From an uncultured Bacteroidaceae bacterium (GTDB lineage: Bacteria > Bacteroidota > Bacteroidia > Bacteroidales > Bacteroidaceae), in assembly GCA_905233285.1 (NCBI GenBank), contig CAJODY010000010.1, positions 1-33,072 on the forward strand: a stretch of 33,072 nucleotides of DNA, given 5' to 3'. Position 1 is the first letter of the stretch, and each line of letters starts with the position of its first letter. The notes beneath the pieces are model-generated. The model worked only from the letters and a program-made list of their open reading frames with translations. It did no database searches and was not told where the DNA came from. Below, piece after piece: positions 15,246-24,052 of the stretch. Made by a program: the position numbers and the translations under genes.

Positions 15246-16202
15246 TTATGCGTTCACTTGGTTTATGGGTTCGCCATCGAGCCAGGCTTTGACGTTCCGG
15301 GCACAGATGTCGATGAGTCGGGTGCGGGCTTCTTTGGTTGCCCAGGCGATGTGGGGCGTGAGGTAGCAGTAGGGGGCTGAGAGCAGGGGATTGCTTGCTT
15401 TCGGAGGTTCGGTGGTGACGACGTCGGCTCCGTAGGCGGCAATGGTTCCGTTGTGGAGGGCTTCAGCTACTGCCTGGTCATCGACAAGTGGTCCGCGTCC
15501 GGTATTGATGAGGATGGCGGAGGGTTTCATCAGGGCGAGGGTCTCGTGGTTGATGAGGTGGTGGGTGCTGTCGGTGAGGGGGCAGTGGAGGCTGACGATG
15601 TCGCTCTCGCTGAGGAGTTCGGAAAGGGGCACTTTGCGGATTCCGGTTGGCAGTTCGTCTTCGTCTTTGGATGTGAAGGCGAGTACGTTCATTCCGAATG
15701 CGGTTGCAATCAGAGCTGTTGCCATGCCGGTGTTGCCAAGTCCGACGATACCGATGCGCTTGCCGCTGAGTTCGGTGAGGTTGTGGTCGAAGTAACAGAA
15801 GTCGGGCGATTCGGTCCAGCGTCCCTTGCGGTTTTCACGTGCGTAGTGGTCAACGCGGTTTGTGATGTTGAGTATGTGTGCCCATACCATCTGTGCCACG
15901 CTGTCGGTGCTGTAGGACGGTATGTTGGTGACGACGATGTTCTGGCGGCTTGCCACTTCGAGGTCAACGACGTTGTAGCCTGTGGCGAGCACTCCGATGT
16001 ACTGGAGACGGGGCAGCATGTTGAGTGTGGTGGCATCGAGCACTACTTTGTTGGTAAGTACGATTTCTGCGCCTTTGCAACGCTCCACGATTTCTTCTTC
16101 ACGGGTTCGTTCATAGACTACGACGTCGGCAAGGTCTTCGAGTGGTTGCCAACTGAGGTCGCCAGGGTTTACTGTATTTCCGTCTAATATTACTATTTTC
16201 AT
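15246..16202 (-). CDS. D-2-hydroxyacid dehydrogenase (glycerate/hydroxypyruvate reductase-like)
   Basis: A 318-residue NAD-dependent oxidoreductase that interconverts 2-ketoacids and D-2-hydroxyacids. It shows the Rossmann motif GLGNTG (154-159) and the catalytic triad of the family: R236 in NTGRGPLVD, E265 in TTEPP, and H284 in TPHIAWA. The ending, TKEARTRLIDI...KAWLDGEPINQV, is typical of the glycerate dehydrogenase (HprA-like) branch. Length is normal. The product is cytosolic. It is transcribed on the minus strand after the porin gene with a 44-bp gap filled by GTTCAAG microrepeats, and ends at the shared bidirectional terminator. The exact substrate cannot be told from sequence; hydroxypyruvate/glycerate is the best guess. 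Confidence 0.9.
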   Translation of the reverse strand: MKIVILDGNTVNPGDLSWQPLEDLADVVVYERTREEEIVERCKGAEIVLTNKVVLDATTLNMLPRLQYIGVLATGYNVVDLEVASRQNIVVTNIPSYSTDSVAQMVWAHILNITNRVDHYARENRKGRWTESPDFCYFDHNLTELSGKRIGIVGLGNTGMATALIATAFGMNVLAFTSKDEDELPTGIRKVPLSELLSESDIVSLHCPLTDSTHHLINHETLALMKPSAILINTGRGPLVDDQAVAEALHNGTIAAYGADVVTTEPPKASNPLLSAPYCYLTPHIAWATKEARTRLIDICARNVKAWLDGEPINQVNA

Positions 16203-16210
16203 TGGATTTT

Positions 16211-16245
16211 GTTCAAGGGTTCAAAGAGTTCAAGAAGTTCAAGGG
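16211..16245. repeat. GTTCAAG microrepeat, four units
   Basis: Four tandem 8-9 bp units starting GTTCAA (16211, 16219, 16228, 16237) fill the gap between the porin stop codon and the dehydrogenase start codon. Confidence 0.85.
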
Positions 16246-16246
16246 T

Positions 16247-18334
16247 TTAATCATAAAAGTTCCAGCTGAGTCCGAAGTGTACTCCTGTTGGACTGGCGGG
16301 ATAGCCCGGAGCCCAGAAGTAGCGGTTGGTGCCGGCATTGAAGTGATAGTATTGTATGTAGAATCTGACTTTTTTCAGGTCGAAGTTTGCATAGACGCTG
16401 AGGATGGGGAAGTTTCCGATTTTCTCTGTGTAGTTGGGGTCTTGGTTACAGAACATGCCAAGGGTAGGGGAATAGGTGGGTGCGTCGTACTGGGTGAAGT
16501 ATTTCAAATCGACTCCGAATTCGGTGTGGAGCACTTTGGCGATGCGGAAGTCGAGGTAGAGGTTGTGGTATGTGGAGAGGAGTGGCAGCGGGAGGACTGT
16601 CTGATGGGTGGAGCTCTGAATGGTGATGTCGTTCTCGAGGTTGAGGATGCCGATACGGAAGTTCTGGCGGAGGTTGAGCGAGAAGACTTGTATCATGTCG
16701 TAGTGTTGCTGTGGCGACCACTGGTTGGTGAAGGTGGTTGCGTTTGCCGTCGTCGGGGTGAGTGTGTTCTGGAAGTAGGTGTGGTTTTTAATGTTTTCGA
16801 TTGCAGCCGTTAGGGTGGTCTTTGTCTTGCGTGATGACACGATGGCTTCGATGCGGGCTTTCCACTCTTTCGAGGCATCGAAGTCGTACCATGTGTAGCG
16901 GCTGTGGTAGTGACGGATGTAGTAGGATGGGGTCTGGTTCTTGATGAAGGCGTTGAGGGCTACCTGTGCTGTGTCTTTCATGAAGAGGAAGTTGAGCTCG
17001 GTGTGTCCTTTGATTTCGAAGTCGCCGATGCGCTCACCTGCAAAGCGGAATTGGGCATTGAGGTCGAAGTGGAGTTTTTCGCCCTGGGTACGTATAATCT
17101 GACCGCCGAGGAAGAGGTCGTTGTATTTGGTGTCGGTCATGGGGCGGAGGGTGGTGCCATCGACGACGGTGGAGTCAATCATGCTGTAGCGCTTGTATTC
17201 GTGTCCGACGTAGGCATTGATGCCGAAGGCTGCATAGCGGTTGAAACCTTCGCAGAGGGAGAGCCCGACGATGTTGCGGAGGTAGAACTGCTTGGTACGG
17301 TCCTGCGTGGTGTCGGCAGGGAAGTACATTTTGGTGTAGTAGTTCTTCGGGGTACTGTACTGTCGGTAGTTCTTCATGTATTTGCCGAGTTTCAGGGTAT
17401 GGAAGATACGCGTGACGGGTACGAATATTTTCTTTGTACCTGTGGTGTCGGCAGGGTCGTCTTTCTGGAATCCGATGTTGTAATGATGGTTGAAGAAGAA
17501 GAGGTCGTTCTCCTGACGGTTCCATGTGCTCTGCAAACGGACGGGTATGTCGTTGGATGAGTTCAGACCTCCGTGGGTTTCAGGAGCTGTGATGTATGTC
17601 TCGTCGGCTATTCCTCCGTTTTCTGCCATCTTCATGAAGTTGTGCTGGTAGTACATGTGGAAGTCGTAACGGTCGCCGAGGTAGGATGCCCATGCTGATG
17701 CGTTCATGAAGGATGTGGACTGGTTGTCGTAGTAGCCCTGTCCGTACATGTAGTCGAATATGCCTCCGAAGTTGATGCGCTTGCCTGCGTTGTTGGTATA
17801 GGTGGCTTTCACGTGGTCGTAGCCTGTTTCCTTTCCTCCGCAGAAGTTGTATGCTATGTTCATGAATGGCGACTTGGTGTTGTAGTGGGCACACTGGTCG
17901 ATGTTGCGGAAGAACTGGTCCATGGGGGTGAGGAAGAGGAAGTCGTAGTTGTCGGGGCGCTCGATGTAGATTCGGGACATGCGTGGCGAACCCAGGTTGC
18001 CGAGTGTGTTGTAGTGGCCGTTGACGCCTTCGGGCAGGTTGGAGTTCTGATATTGGTGATGGAGTGTATCGACGGGCACTTCGGTCATGTTGCCATATAT
18101 CTCATCGACGACCCAGGCACGGATGTCGTTGGGTACTACTTTCTTTCCTTTGCTTTGGTTTTCTTTGTTGAAGATGCTGTCGGCTGCATCGGCATAGGTA
18201 TCGGTATTTGCCTCGAGTTCGCGTACGATGCGCTGGGCATGGAGGGTAAGTAGGCAGAAAACACAAAAACACAAAGAAACGAGTCGCCTGTTTCTTTGTG
18301 AGTATGTGATATGTGTAGTCTGCCGATTTGCCAT
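16247..18334 (-). CDS. Putative outer-membrane porin (Bacteroidetes Porin_10-like)
   Basis: A 695-residue outer-membrane beta-barrel protein. From the ATG at 18334 it has a signal peptide (residues 1-34, hydrophobic core about 18-31, cut after LHA). That start overlaps the TGA of the upstream gene by one base (TGATG), a sign of translational coupling. The ORF extends 66 codons further upstream, but only through the neighbouring gene. The rest is rich in aromatic, amphipathic strands and ends in a strand GLSWNFYD with an aromatic penultimate pair, as in barrels inserted by BAM. Sequence style (YYDNQSTSFMNAS, YQHNFMKMAENGG) matches the Bacteroidetes putative porin family. The solute is unknown. 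Confidence 0.82.
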   Translation of the reverse strand: MANRQTTHITYSQRNRRLVSLCFCVFCLLTLHAQRIVRELEANTDTYADAADSIFNKENQSKGKKVVPNDIRAWVVDEIYGNMTEVPVDTLHHQYQNSNLPEGVNGHYNTLGNLGSPRMSRIYIERPDNYDFLFLTPMDQFFRNIDQCAHYNTKSPFMNIAYNFCGGKETGYDHVKATYTNNAGKRINFGGIFDYMYGQGYYDNQSTSFMNASAWASYLGDRYDFHMYYQHNFMKMAENGGIADETYITAPETHGGLNSSNDIPVRLQSTWNRQENDLFFFNHHYNIGFQKDDPADTTGTKKIFVPVTRIFHTLKLGKYMKNYRQYSTPKNYYTKMYFPADTTQDRTKQFYLRNIVGLSLCEGFNRYAAFGINAYVGHEYKRYSMIDSTVVDGTTLRPMTDTKYNDLFLGGQIIRTQGEKLHFDLNAQFRFAGERIGDFEIKGHTELNFLFMKDTAQVALNAFIKNQTPSYYIRHYHSRYTWYDFDASKEWKARIEAIVSSRKTKTTLTAAIENIKNHTYFQNTLTPTTANATTFTNQWSPQQHYDMIQVFSLNLRQNFRIGILNLENDITIQSSTHQTVLPLPLLSTYHNLYLDFRIAKVLHTEFGVDLKYFTQYDAPTYSPTLGMFCNQDPNYTEKIGNFPILSVYANFDLKKVRFYIQYYHFNAGTNRYFWAPGYPASPTGVHFGLSWNFYD

Positions 18335-18597
18335 CAAAACATAAAACGTAAGTAGAACTCTATCAGTTTCAGCAGTATGGAACCGAAGCCGATGGCAAAG
18401 AAGAGTGTTTTCTGTTCGGGGAAAACGAAATAGACTATGATGGTCGCTACGAAGCCTATCATAAATAGTGTGTTGAGCCACCGACGTGCGACATCGACCT
18501 TCCCGGTGCGTCCACTGGTGGGTCGGTGCCATCGGCTCTGACGCTTGCTTTCGTTCACCGCGTCGGCTATTATCTTATCTATTTCGTCTGCTTTCAT
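18334..18597 (-). CDS. Small two-helix membrane protein of unknown function
   Basis: An 87-residue protein with a basic soluble N-terminus (1-37) and two hydrophobic helices (about 41-59, LNTLFMIGFVATIIVYFVF, and 64-85). I do not recognise a family. The ATG overlaps the stop of the DUF4468 gene by four bases (ATGA), and its stop overlaps the porin start by one base, so the three genes form a tightly coupled operon and probably act together at the envelope. Confidence 0.8.
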   Translation of the reverse strand: MKADEIDKIIADAVNESKRQSRWHRPTSGRTGKVDVARRWLNTLFMIGFVATIIVYFVFPEQKTLFFAIGFGSILLKLIEFYLRFMF

Positions 18598-19238
18598 TTA
18601 AGCTTTTCTGCTATCTCGTCAGCGAGTTCGTTGAAGAGGTCTATGGTCTTAACTCGGAATTTGCCGTTTATACGACGCAGTTCGCCTTTCTTGTTAAGTG
18701 CTTCTTTGTCGGTTATCCACTCTTCGGCTGTCAGACGTGTGGTGTCTCCGCTTCCGGCATAGACGTAGGCTATCTGGTCCATAGAGACGTTGACTCTGCC
18801 TTCGGTGATGTATATGTAGAAGTGGTAGAAGACCTGGGTGTAGTCCTGCGAGAGGGCTTTGTTGGAGAATATCATTTCTTCTGCTCCCTGGGCTTCGATG
18901 ATTCCCTCTGCTTTGTCGGCTTTTGTCACTTTGGCATAGTTGATGTTGCGGAAGAAGTTGGGTTCTTTCCAGTCGCCGCGCTGTGAGTTGGGTTCGAATC
19001 GGAGGGATGCGAAGGATGCCAGCAGGGCATAGATCTGGTCTTTTGTCTTGCCTTCTGTCTTGATGTCTTTCTCGAATATTACTTTGCCGCCAACCTCGGG
19101 TACAGCACCCGGCATTTTATATTCGTTGATGTCGGCTTTCTGGGTGTAGAGTTTTTTAGTGCTGATAAGTCCGCGCTGTGCGTTTACCATACTGAAAGGC
19201 AATGCCATAATCATGGCTGCTATGATGTATTTTTTCAT
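18594..19238 (-). CDS. DUF4468-type exported protein
   Basis: A 214-residue protein with a signal peptide (1-20, MKKYIIAAMIMALPFSMVNA). The mature part resembles the Bacteroidota DUF4468 family (predicted TBP-like fold): VIFEKDIKTEGKTKDQIYALL, read as two adjacent motifs, then a central YAKVTKADKAEGIIEAQG segment and a strand-rich region. The family has no known activity. It is the first gene of a three-gene unit with the small membrane protein and the porin, and has an exact TAnnTTTG box about 31 bases before its ATG. Confidence 0.8.
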   Translation of the reverse strand: MKKYIIAAMIMALPFSMVNAQRGLISTKKLYTQKADINEYKMPGAVPEVGGKVIFEKDIKTEGKTKDQIYALLASFASLRFEPNSQRGDWKEPNFFRNINYAKVTKADKAEGIIEAQGAEEMIFSNKALSQDYTQVFYHFYIYITEGRVNVSMDQIAYVYAGSGDTTRLTAEEWITDKEALNKKGELRRINGKFRVKTIDLFNELADEIAEKLK

Positions 19239-19269
19239 AATGTATGTATGTTTATGAGTATCTTAGGTG

Positions 19270-19277
19270 CAAAGATA
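19270..19277 (-). promoter_or_regulatory. -7 promoter box of the DUF4468/porin operon
   Basis: TATCTTTG (then C) on the minus strand matches TAnnTTTG exactly and sits 31 bases before the ATG at 19238. A -33 TTTG is not evident. An inverted repeat, ATAATTG (19288-19294) with CAATTAT (19310-19316), lies directly upstream and includes TTGAC microrepeats. Confidence 0.5.
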
Positions 19278-19359
19278 GGTAAAAATGATAATTGACGACT
19301 GACTATTGACAATTATTTTATTAATTATGTGTTTTTTTAAGATGTAGGCTGTATGCTAG

Positions 19360-20367
19360 TCACTCAGGATATTGCATTGTGCTGCAATGTAGAGAGCCGT
19401 GCTGACGTATGAGTACGCGGCAGTCGATGCTGACGATGTCGCGGTCGGGGAAGGCGGTCTTGAGTTGATGTGCAGCAAGAGCGTCGAGGTCGGGCTGTCC
19501 GTAGGTGGGCAGGAGTACGGCTGTGTTCATGATGAGGAAGTTGGCATAGGTGGCCGGGAGCCGTTCACCTTCGTCGTAGATGGGACGAGGAAGGGGAAGG
19601 GGAATGAGCCGGTAGGGGGTGCCGTCGAGGGTTGTGAACTGTTTCAGCTCGGTTTCCATGGCTTGCAGTTCGGCATAGTGTTCGTCGGAAGAGTCGGTAC
19701 ACTGAACGTAGGCTATGGTGTCGGGAGAGCAGAATCGGGCTATGGTGTCGATATGTCCGTCGGTATCGTCGCCTGCCAACCAGCTGTGGTCGAGCCAGAG
19801 GATGCGTTCGGCTCCGAAGAACTGACGGAGTTGCTGTTCTGCTTCTTCCTTTGTTTTCAGTCCGTTACGGTTGGGGGCAAGCAGACATGAGGTAGTGGTG
19901 AGGATGGTGCCGCGTCCGTCGCTTTCGATGCTGCCGCCTTCGAGAACAAAGTCGCGACAGTCGGTATAGATGCCGTTGAGGAGTCTAGATTGGTATAGTT
20001 TCTGATTTATCTGATTGTCGTAGTTTGCAGGAAATTTCAGTCCCCATCCGTTGAACTGGAAGTCCATGAGTATGTGTTGTCCGTCGTACAGACAGCTGAT
20101 GAAGGCGTGGTCGCGTGCCCAAGTGTCGTTGGTGGGACAGGGGAAGAGGCTTATGTTGTCGAGACGGATTTGGTGACGTTCCAACTGGATGGTTGTCTCT
20201 TCAACGTCCTGAGTTACGATGATGATTGGCTGACGCTCGATGATGGCACGTGTCATTGCGCAGTAGCATTCTATGACTTCGTCGTAGATGGGTGCCCAGT
20301 CGGTTTGGCGGTGTGGCCATGTGAGCTGGATGAATGATTGCGGGTCGAATTCGGCAGGAAGGTGCAT
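19360..20367 (-). CDS. aguA: Agmatine deiminase / peptidylarginine deiminase family
   Basis: A 335-residue amidinotransferase-fold hydrolase. It would convert agmatine to N-carbamoylputrescine and ammonia, in the putrescine pathway. Motifs include QLTWPHRQTDWA near the start, LEGGSIESDGRG (the E-G-G guanidinium pocket), WLAGDDTDGHIDTIARF (catalytic His and Asp) and the C-terminal nucleophile Cys in GSLHCSTMQ (C328). The ORF could begin at an ATG at 20415 inside the ribonuclease Z gene. I prefer the ATG at 20367 because family members start just before the LPAE(F/W) motif and it falls 10 bases after the rnz stop. No N-carbamoylputrescine amidase (aguB) is adjacent, though the two genes often lie together. 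Confidence 0.85.
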   Translation of the reverse strand: MHLPAEFDPQSFIQLTWPHRQTDWAPIYDEVIECYCAMTRAIIERQPIIIVTQDVEETTIQLERHQIRLDNISLFPCPTNDTWARDHAFISCLYDGQHILMDFQFNGWGLKFPANYDNQINQKLYQSRLLNGIYTDCRDFVLEGGSIESDGRGTILTTTSCLLAPNRNGLKTKEEAEQQLRQFFGAERILWLDHSWLAGDDTDGHIDTIARFCSPDTIAYVQCTDSSDEHYAELQAMETELKQFTTLDGTPYRLIPLPLPRPIYDEGERLPATYANFLIMNTAVLLPTYGQPDLDALAAHQLKTAFPDRDIVSIDCRVLIRQHGSLHCSTMQYPE

Positions 20368-20377
20368 GGGGTAAAGA

Positions 20378-21346
20378 TTAAGGGTTATTGAGGGGCGCCT
20401 TCGATATATCGACATGTCGAGATGTCGTTATGTCGATAGGTTTGGGTGCCCTGTCGTCGGCAAGGATGGTGTTGGGGAATATACTCTGTGCCTCGCGGAG
20501 AAGGAGGTTTTCGTCGGTATAACGTGATGAGAAGTGTCCGATGAGGAGTTGACGGGCACTGCATTCTCGTGCCATCATAGCTGCCTGGAGGGCTGTGCTG
20601 TGGTAGGTCTGCTGGGCGAGGTTCTGGTGCTCGCTGAGGAATGTGGCTTCGTGGTAGAGTAGGTCGATGCCGTGTAGCTGTGGTGCCAGTTCCGGTGTGT
20701 AGAGTGTATCGGAGAGGTAGGCATAGCTGCGTGGCGGGTCGGCAGGTGTCGTGAGCAGATGGTTGGGTATGACGTCGCCCTCGGGTGTTGTCCAGTCCAT
20801 GCCTGCTTTTATGTTGTTTATTTGTGAAAGAGGTATGCCAAAGGCATCGATGGCATCACGACGTATATGTGGAAGTAGTGGTTTTTCGCGGAAGAGATAG
20901 CCGACGCAAGGTATGCGATGGCGGAGGGGCAGGGCTGTGACGGTGAGGGAGCGGTCGTCGAGGATGACGGACGTAGTGGTGTGGTCAATCTCGTGGAGAT
21001 GGACGGTGTATGTCATGCCTGCGCAGAAGTAGTCGATTTGTGACCCGAATACGGACTGTAGTCCGACGGGTCCCCATACATGGATGTCGGCTGTGCGTCC
21101 GAGTAGGGCTAGGGTAGAGAGGAGTGGGAGGAGTCCGAAGCAGTGGTCGCCATGCAGGTGGGTGATGAAGATGTGATTGATGTTCTGCATCTTCACACGG
21201 CTGCGACGCAGTTGCATCTGTACCCCTTCGCAGCAGTCGATGAGGAAGAGTTTCTCACGGACATTAAGCAGCTGTGAGGAACAAAAATGATGCGGAGTGG
21301 GTAAAGCCGCTCCGCATCCAAGTATGTATAGTTCAAATCGTTCCAA
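20378..21346 (-). CDS. rnz: Ribonuclease Z (tRNA 3' endonuclease)
   Basis: A 322-residue metallo-beta-lactamase-fold nuclease that trims the 3' trailer of tRNA precursors. The zinc-binding motif THLHGDH occupies 62-68, after the standard opening ILGCGAALPT (8-17); later zinc ligands occur in YLSDT and in IGHFSSRY. The start appears to be TTG at 21346-21344: no ATG exists in frame upstream before the rpsA stop, and the next internal Met would remove the conserved N-terminus. It follows rpsA by 45 bp and precedes aguA by 10 bp. The 3' end contains ATGTCG microrepeats (20414-20435) that are translated into the last residues. Confidence 0.92.
   Translation of the reverse strand: MERFELYILGCGAALPTPHHFCSSQLLNVREKLFLIDCCEGVQMQLRRSRVKMQNINHIFITHLHGDHCFGLLPLLSTLALLGRTADIHVWGPVGLQSVFGSQIDYFCAGMTYTVHLHEIDHTTTSVILDDRSLTVTALPLRHRIPCVGYLFREKPLLPHIRRDAIDAFGIPLSQINNIKAGMDWTTPEGDVIPNHLLTTPADPPRSYAYLSDTLYTPELAPQLHGIDLLYHEATFLSEHQNLAQQTYHSTALQAAMMARECSARQLLIGHFSSRYTDENLLLREAQSIFPNTILADDRAPKPIDITTSRHVDISKAPLNNP
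20409..20437. repeat. ATGTCG microrepeat with palindrome at the rnz 3' end
   Basis: ATGTCG recurs at 20414, 20422 and 20430 with an exact 8-bp period, preceded by the 12-base palindrome TCGACATGTCGA (20409-20420). It overlaps the last codons of rnz and the upstream alternative ATG of aguA. Confidence 0.8.
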
Positions 21347-21353
21347 TTGTGTA

Positions 21354-21388
21354 AGTTTACTGTTTACCGATGACGGTTTACAGATTAT
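21354..21388. repeat. 7-bp GTTTAC microrepeat between rpsA and rnz
   Basis: Units of 7 bp (AGTTTAC, TGTTTAC, CGATGAC, GGTTTAC, AGATTAT) fill most of the 45-bp gap. The period and the final GATTAT are shared with the tatA-tatC gap. Confidence 0.75.
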
Positions 21389-21391
21389 AGC

Positions 21392-23179
21392 TTACTCTTC
21401 TGTCATTGATGCCTTGAGTGCAGCGAGTGCATCGAGGTCGCCGAGTGTAGTAGAAGCAGCTACGTTCTTGATCTGTGGTGCAGCTTCCTTAGCTGGACGT
21501 GCAGCTTTCTTTGCTGCTGTCTCTGCCTTCTTAGCTGCTTTTGCCTCAGCACGTGCTACGTCTTCGAAGATACGGCTGTGAGAGAGGATGATGCGCTTTG
21601 CTTCTTTGTTGAACTCGATAACCTTGAACTGGAGTGTCTCGCCGAGCTGTGCCTGGCTGCCATCTTCCTTAACGAGGTGCTTTGGAGTAGCGAAACCTTC
21701 GACACCACCTTCAAGTGCGATTACTGCACCCTTGTCGAGCACTTCTGTAATCTTACCTTCATGTACAGTGTCCTGAGCAAACTGCTCTTCGAATGCATCC
21801 CATGGGTTGTCTTCAAGCTGCTTGTGACCGAGTGAGAGACGACGGTTCTCCTTGTCGATGTCGAGTACCTGAACGTCGATTGTCTCGCCAACCTTTGTGA
21901 ATTCAGATGGGTGCTTGATTTTCTTTGTCCAAGAGAGGTCAGAGATGTGGATGAGTCCGTCAACACCTTCTTCTACCTCAACGAATACACCGAAGTTAGT
22001 GAAGTTGCGAACACGAGCTGTGTGCTTGCTACCTACAGGGTACTTGGTTTCGATGTTCTCCCATGGGTCAGCCTTGAGTTGCTTAACACCGAGAGACATC
22101 TTACGCTCGTCGCGGTCGAGAGTGAGGATAACTGCCTCTACTTCGTCGCCTACCTTCATGAAGTCCTGAGCTGAGTGGATGTGTGCGCTCCAAGACATTT
22201 CAGATACGTGGATGAGACCTTCAACACCCGGTGCGATTTCGATGAATGCTCCGTAGTCGGCCATTACTACAACTGTACCCTTTACCTTGTCGCCTACCTT
22301 GAGGTCTGCTGGCAGAGCATCCCATGGGTGTGGAGTGAGCTGCTTCAGGCCGAGTGCAATGCGCTTCTTCTCGTCGTCGAAGTCGAGGATTACGACGTTG
22401 AGTTTCTGATCGAGCTGTACGACTTCCTTCGGATCTGTTACGCGACCCCAAGAAAGGTCTGTGATATGGATGAGTCCGTCAACACCACCGAGGTCGATGA
22501 ATACACCGTAAGATGTGATGTTCTTGACTGTACCTTCGAGAATCTGTCCTTTTTCAAGTTTAGAAATGATAGCCTTCTTCTGCTCTTCGAGTTCTGCCTC
22601 GATGAGAGCTTTGTGGCTAACGACAACATTGCGGAATTCCTGGTTAATCTTAACGATTTTGAATTCCATAGTCTTGCCGACGAATGTATCGTAGTCGCGG
22701 ATTGGCTTAACGTCGATCTGGCTGCCTGGGAGGAATGCCTCTGTGCCGAATACATCGACAATCATACCACCCTTAGTGCGACACTTAACGTAACCATTAA
22801 CGATTTCATTGTTTTCGAGTGCTTCGTTCACGCGATCCCAAGAACGGCTCTGACGTGCCTTCTTGTGTGAGAGCAGGAGCTGACCTTTCTTGTCTTCCTG
22901 ATTCTCGATGTAAACCTCAACTTTGTCACCTACTTTGAGGGCGTCGTTGTAGCGGAATTCGCTGCGTGCAATAACACCGTCGCTCTTGTAGCCGATGTTG
23001 ACAACAACTTCGCGGTCAGTAATAGCTGTAACCGTACCGTCAACGACATCGTTGTTGTTCACGCTGTTAAGGGTGCCTTCATAGGCTTCTTTTTCTGCCT
23101 GTTTGTTGAGGTCAGAACCGCCATTTTCGAATTCGTCCCAATTGAAATCTTCCAGCGGAGTAATGTTCTTTGTGTTCAT
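21392..23179 (-). CDS. rpsA: 30S ribosomal protein S1
   Basis: A 595-residue RNA-binding ribosomal protein with six S1 (OB-fold) repeats at about 45-106, 125-190, 212-280, 297-366, 384-453 and 470-540. Repeats 3-5 carry the classic GVFIDL..GLIH(I/V)S(D/E)(L/M)SW pattern. Repeats 1 and 2 are the more divergent ribosome-docking type. The Ala/Lys-rich tail (about 545-580) is a usual Bacteroidota extension. S1 unfolds mRNA leaders, important where Shine-Dalgarno sites are weak as in this lineage. It is preceded by a 152-bp gap with an exact TAnnTTTG box, so probably has its own promoter apart from any read-through from tatC. Confidence 0.97.
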   Translation of the reverse strand: MNTKNITPLEDFNWDEFENGGSDLNKQAEKEAYEGTLNSVNNNDVVDGTVTAITDREVVVNIGYKSDGVIARSEFRYNDALKVGDKVEVYIENQEDKKGQLLLSHKKARQSRSWDRVNEALENNEIVNGYVKCRTKGGMIVDVFGTEAFLPGSQIDVKPIRDYDTFVGKTMEFKIVKINQEFRNVVVSHKALIEAELEEQKKAIISKLEKGQILEGTVKNITSYGVFIDLGGVDGLIHITDLSWGRVTDPKEVVQLDQKLNVVILDFDDEKKRIALGLKQLTPHPWDALPADLKVGDKVKGTVVVMADYGAFIEIAPGVEGLIHVSEMSWSAHIHSAQDFMKVGDEVEAVILTLDRDERKMSLGVKQLKADPWENIETKYPVGSKHTARVRNFTNFGVFVEVEEGVDGLIHISDLSWTKKIKHPSEFTKVGETIDVQVLDIDKENRRLSLGHKQLEDNPWDAFEEQFAQDTVHEGKITEVLDKGAVIALEGGVEGFATPKHLVKEDGSQAQLGETLQFKVIEFNKEAKRIILSHSRIFEDVARAEAKAAKKAETAAKKAARPAKEAAPQIKNVAASTTLGDLDALAALKASMTEE

Positions 23180-23264
23180 AAAAAATTAATAAAGTTTTGA
23201 TAATTAATAAAGTTAGACATTATATTGACATATAAAATCATGCTTGGTTTTTGCAAACCGGCTG

Positions 23265-23272
23265 CAAAGGTA
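23265..23272 (-). promoter_or_regulatory. -7 promoter box of rpsA
   Basis: TACCTTTG (then C) on the minus strand is an exact TAnnTTTG match about 86 bases before the rpsA ATG. This leaves a leader of about 80 bases that could hold autoregulation. No clear TTTG -33 element is visible. Confidence 0.5.
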
Positions 23273-23305
23273 CGAACTTTATTCCAATTAGCTGCTGCCA
23301 ATTTG

Positions 23306-23322
23306 CAATTATTTTATAATTG
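23306..23322 (-). other. Short AT hairpin after tatC
   Basis: CAATTAT-TTT-ATAATTG forms a perfect 7-bp stem ten bases after the tatC stop codon. It is AT-only but for the closing pair and has no T-tract, so a terminator role is uncertain. Confidence 0.35.
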
Positions 23323-23331
23323 GGGTTAAAA

Positions 23332-24048
23332 TTAATTCTTAACCACAAGAATGCTGGCTTCGTAGAGGAGGTACATAGGTACTGCAACGAGTGCGAGGGT
23401 AAAAGCGTCGGTGGTAGGGGTGATGAGTGCTGCCGTGATAAAAATGATGACGAAAGCATGGCGACGGTAGTATCGCATGTAGCGGCGATGGAGAATTCCG
23501 AGGCGACCGAGAAACCAGGATAGAACGGGGAGTTCGAAGGCGATGCCAAGTGCCAAGGAGAGGAAGGTGAGTGTGTCGATGTAACTCTCAAGAGATATGA
23601 GATTTTCGACGCTCGTGTCAACCTGATAGTTGGCAAGGAATTGGAATGTAAGTGGAAAGATGATGAAGTAGCAGAAGAGTACCCCAAATATGAACATGAG
23701 GTAGACTATGAGTATGAGCGGTGTTGTATATCGGCGCTCTTCCTGTCGTAGTGCCGGAAGTACAAAACCGTAGAGTTGGTAGATAATGTATGGCATGACG
23801 ACAAGCAGTCCGGCATAGAAGCTGACCATCATGTGAATGATGAACTGACGGGTGAGTTCGGTGTTGATGAGCCGGATATTAGCCCCTGTATCGAACAAGG
23901 ATGCAAAGAGGTTGCTTTGCTTTGGGGCAAAGACAATCGAGAAGAGTTCATCTTTGAAACAAAATGCCACAACGGATGCAAGGAGTACTGCCAAAATACA
24001 TTTCAGCAATACTCCACGCAATTCGTCAAGGTGATCCCAAAAGGTCAT
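23332..24048 (-). CDS. tatC: Sec-independent protein translocase TatC
   Basis: A 238-residue polytopic membrane protein and core receptor of the twin-arginine translocation system, which exports folded proteins. It opens with the family motif FWDHLDELRG (3-12), the site that recognises the RR signal. Six hydrophobic helices follow (about 14-33, 70-95, 105-130, 152-175, 190-210, 213-232), and the conserved FxxxLGI.FELPV segment is near 160-172. Length is normal for the family. It follows tatA by 27 bp. No tatB is present, as usual in Bacteroidota, where TatA and TatC suffice. Confidence 0.96.
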   Translation of the reverse strand: MTFWDHLDELRGVLLKCILAVLLASVVAFCFKDELFSIVFAPKQSNLFASLFDTGANIRLINTELTRQFIIHMMVSFYAGLLVVMPYIIYQLYGFVLPALRQEERRYTTPLILIVYLMFIFGVLFCYFIIFPLTFQFLANYQVDTSVENLISLESYIDTLTFLSLALGIAFELPVLSWFLGRLGILHRRYMRYYRRHAFVIIFITAALITPTTDAFTLALVAVPMYLLYEASILVVKN

Positions 24049-24052
24049 ATCA

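Noticed and set aside
15453-17560. Long plus-strand ORFs opposite the dehydrogenase and porin genes
   Set aside because: They are rich in Val, Glu and Gly as expected for antisense reading, with no domains. The minus-strand genes are clear.
18335-18532. 66-codon N-terminal extension of the porin ORF
   Set aside because: It runs through the 87-residue membrane protein gene in another frame and would bury the signal peptide in the interior.
23306-23322. Intrinsic terminator of tatC
   Set aside because: The stem is almost all A-T and lacks a T-tract, so it is listed only as a hairpin.
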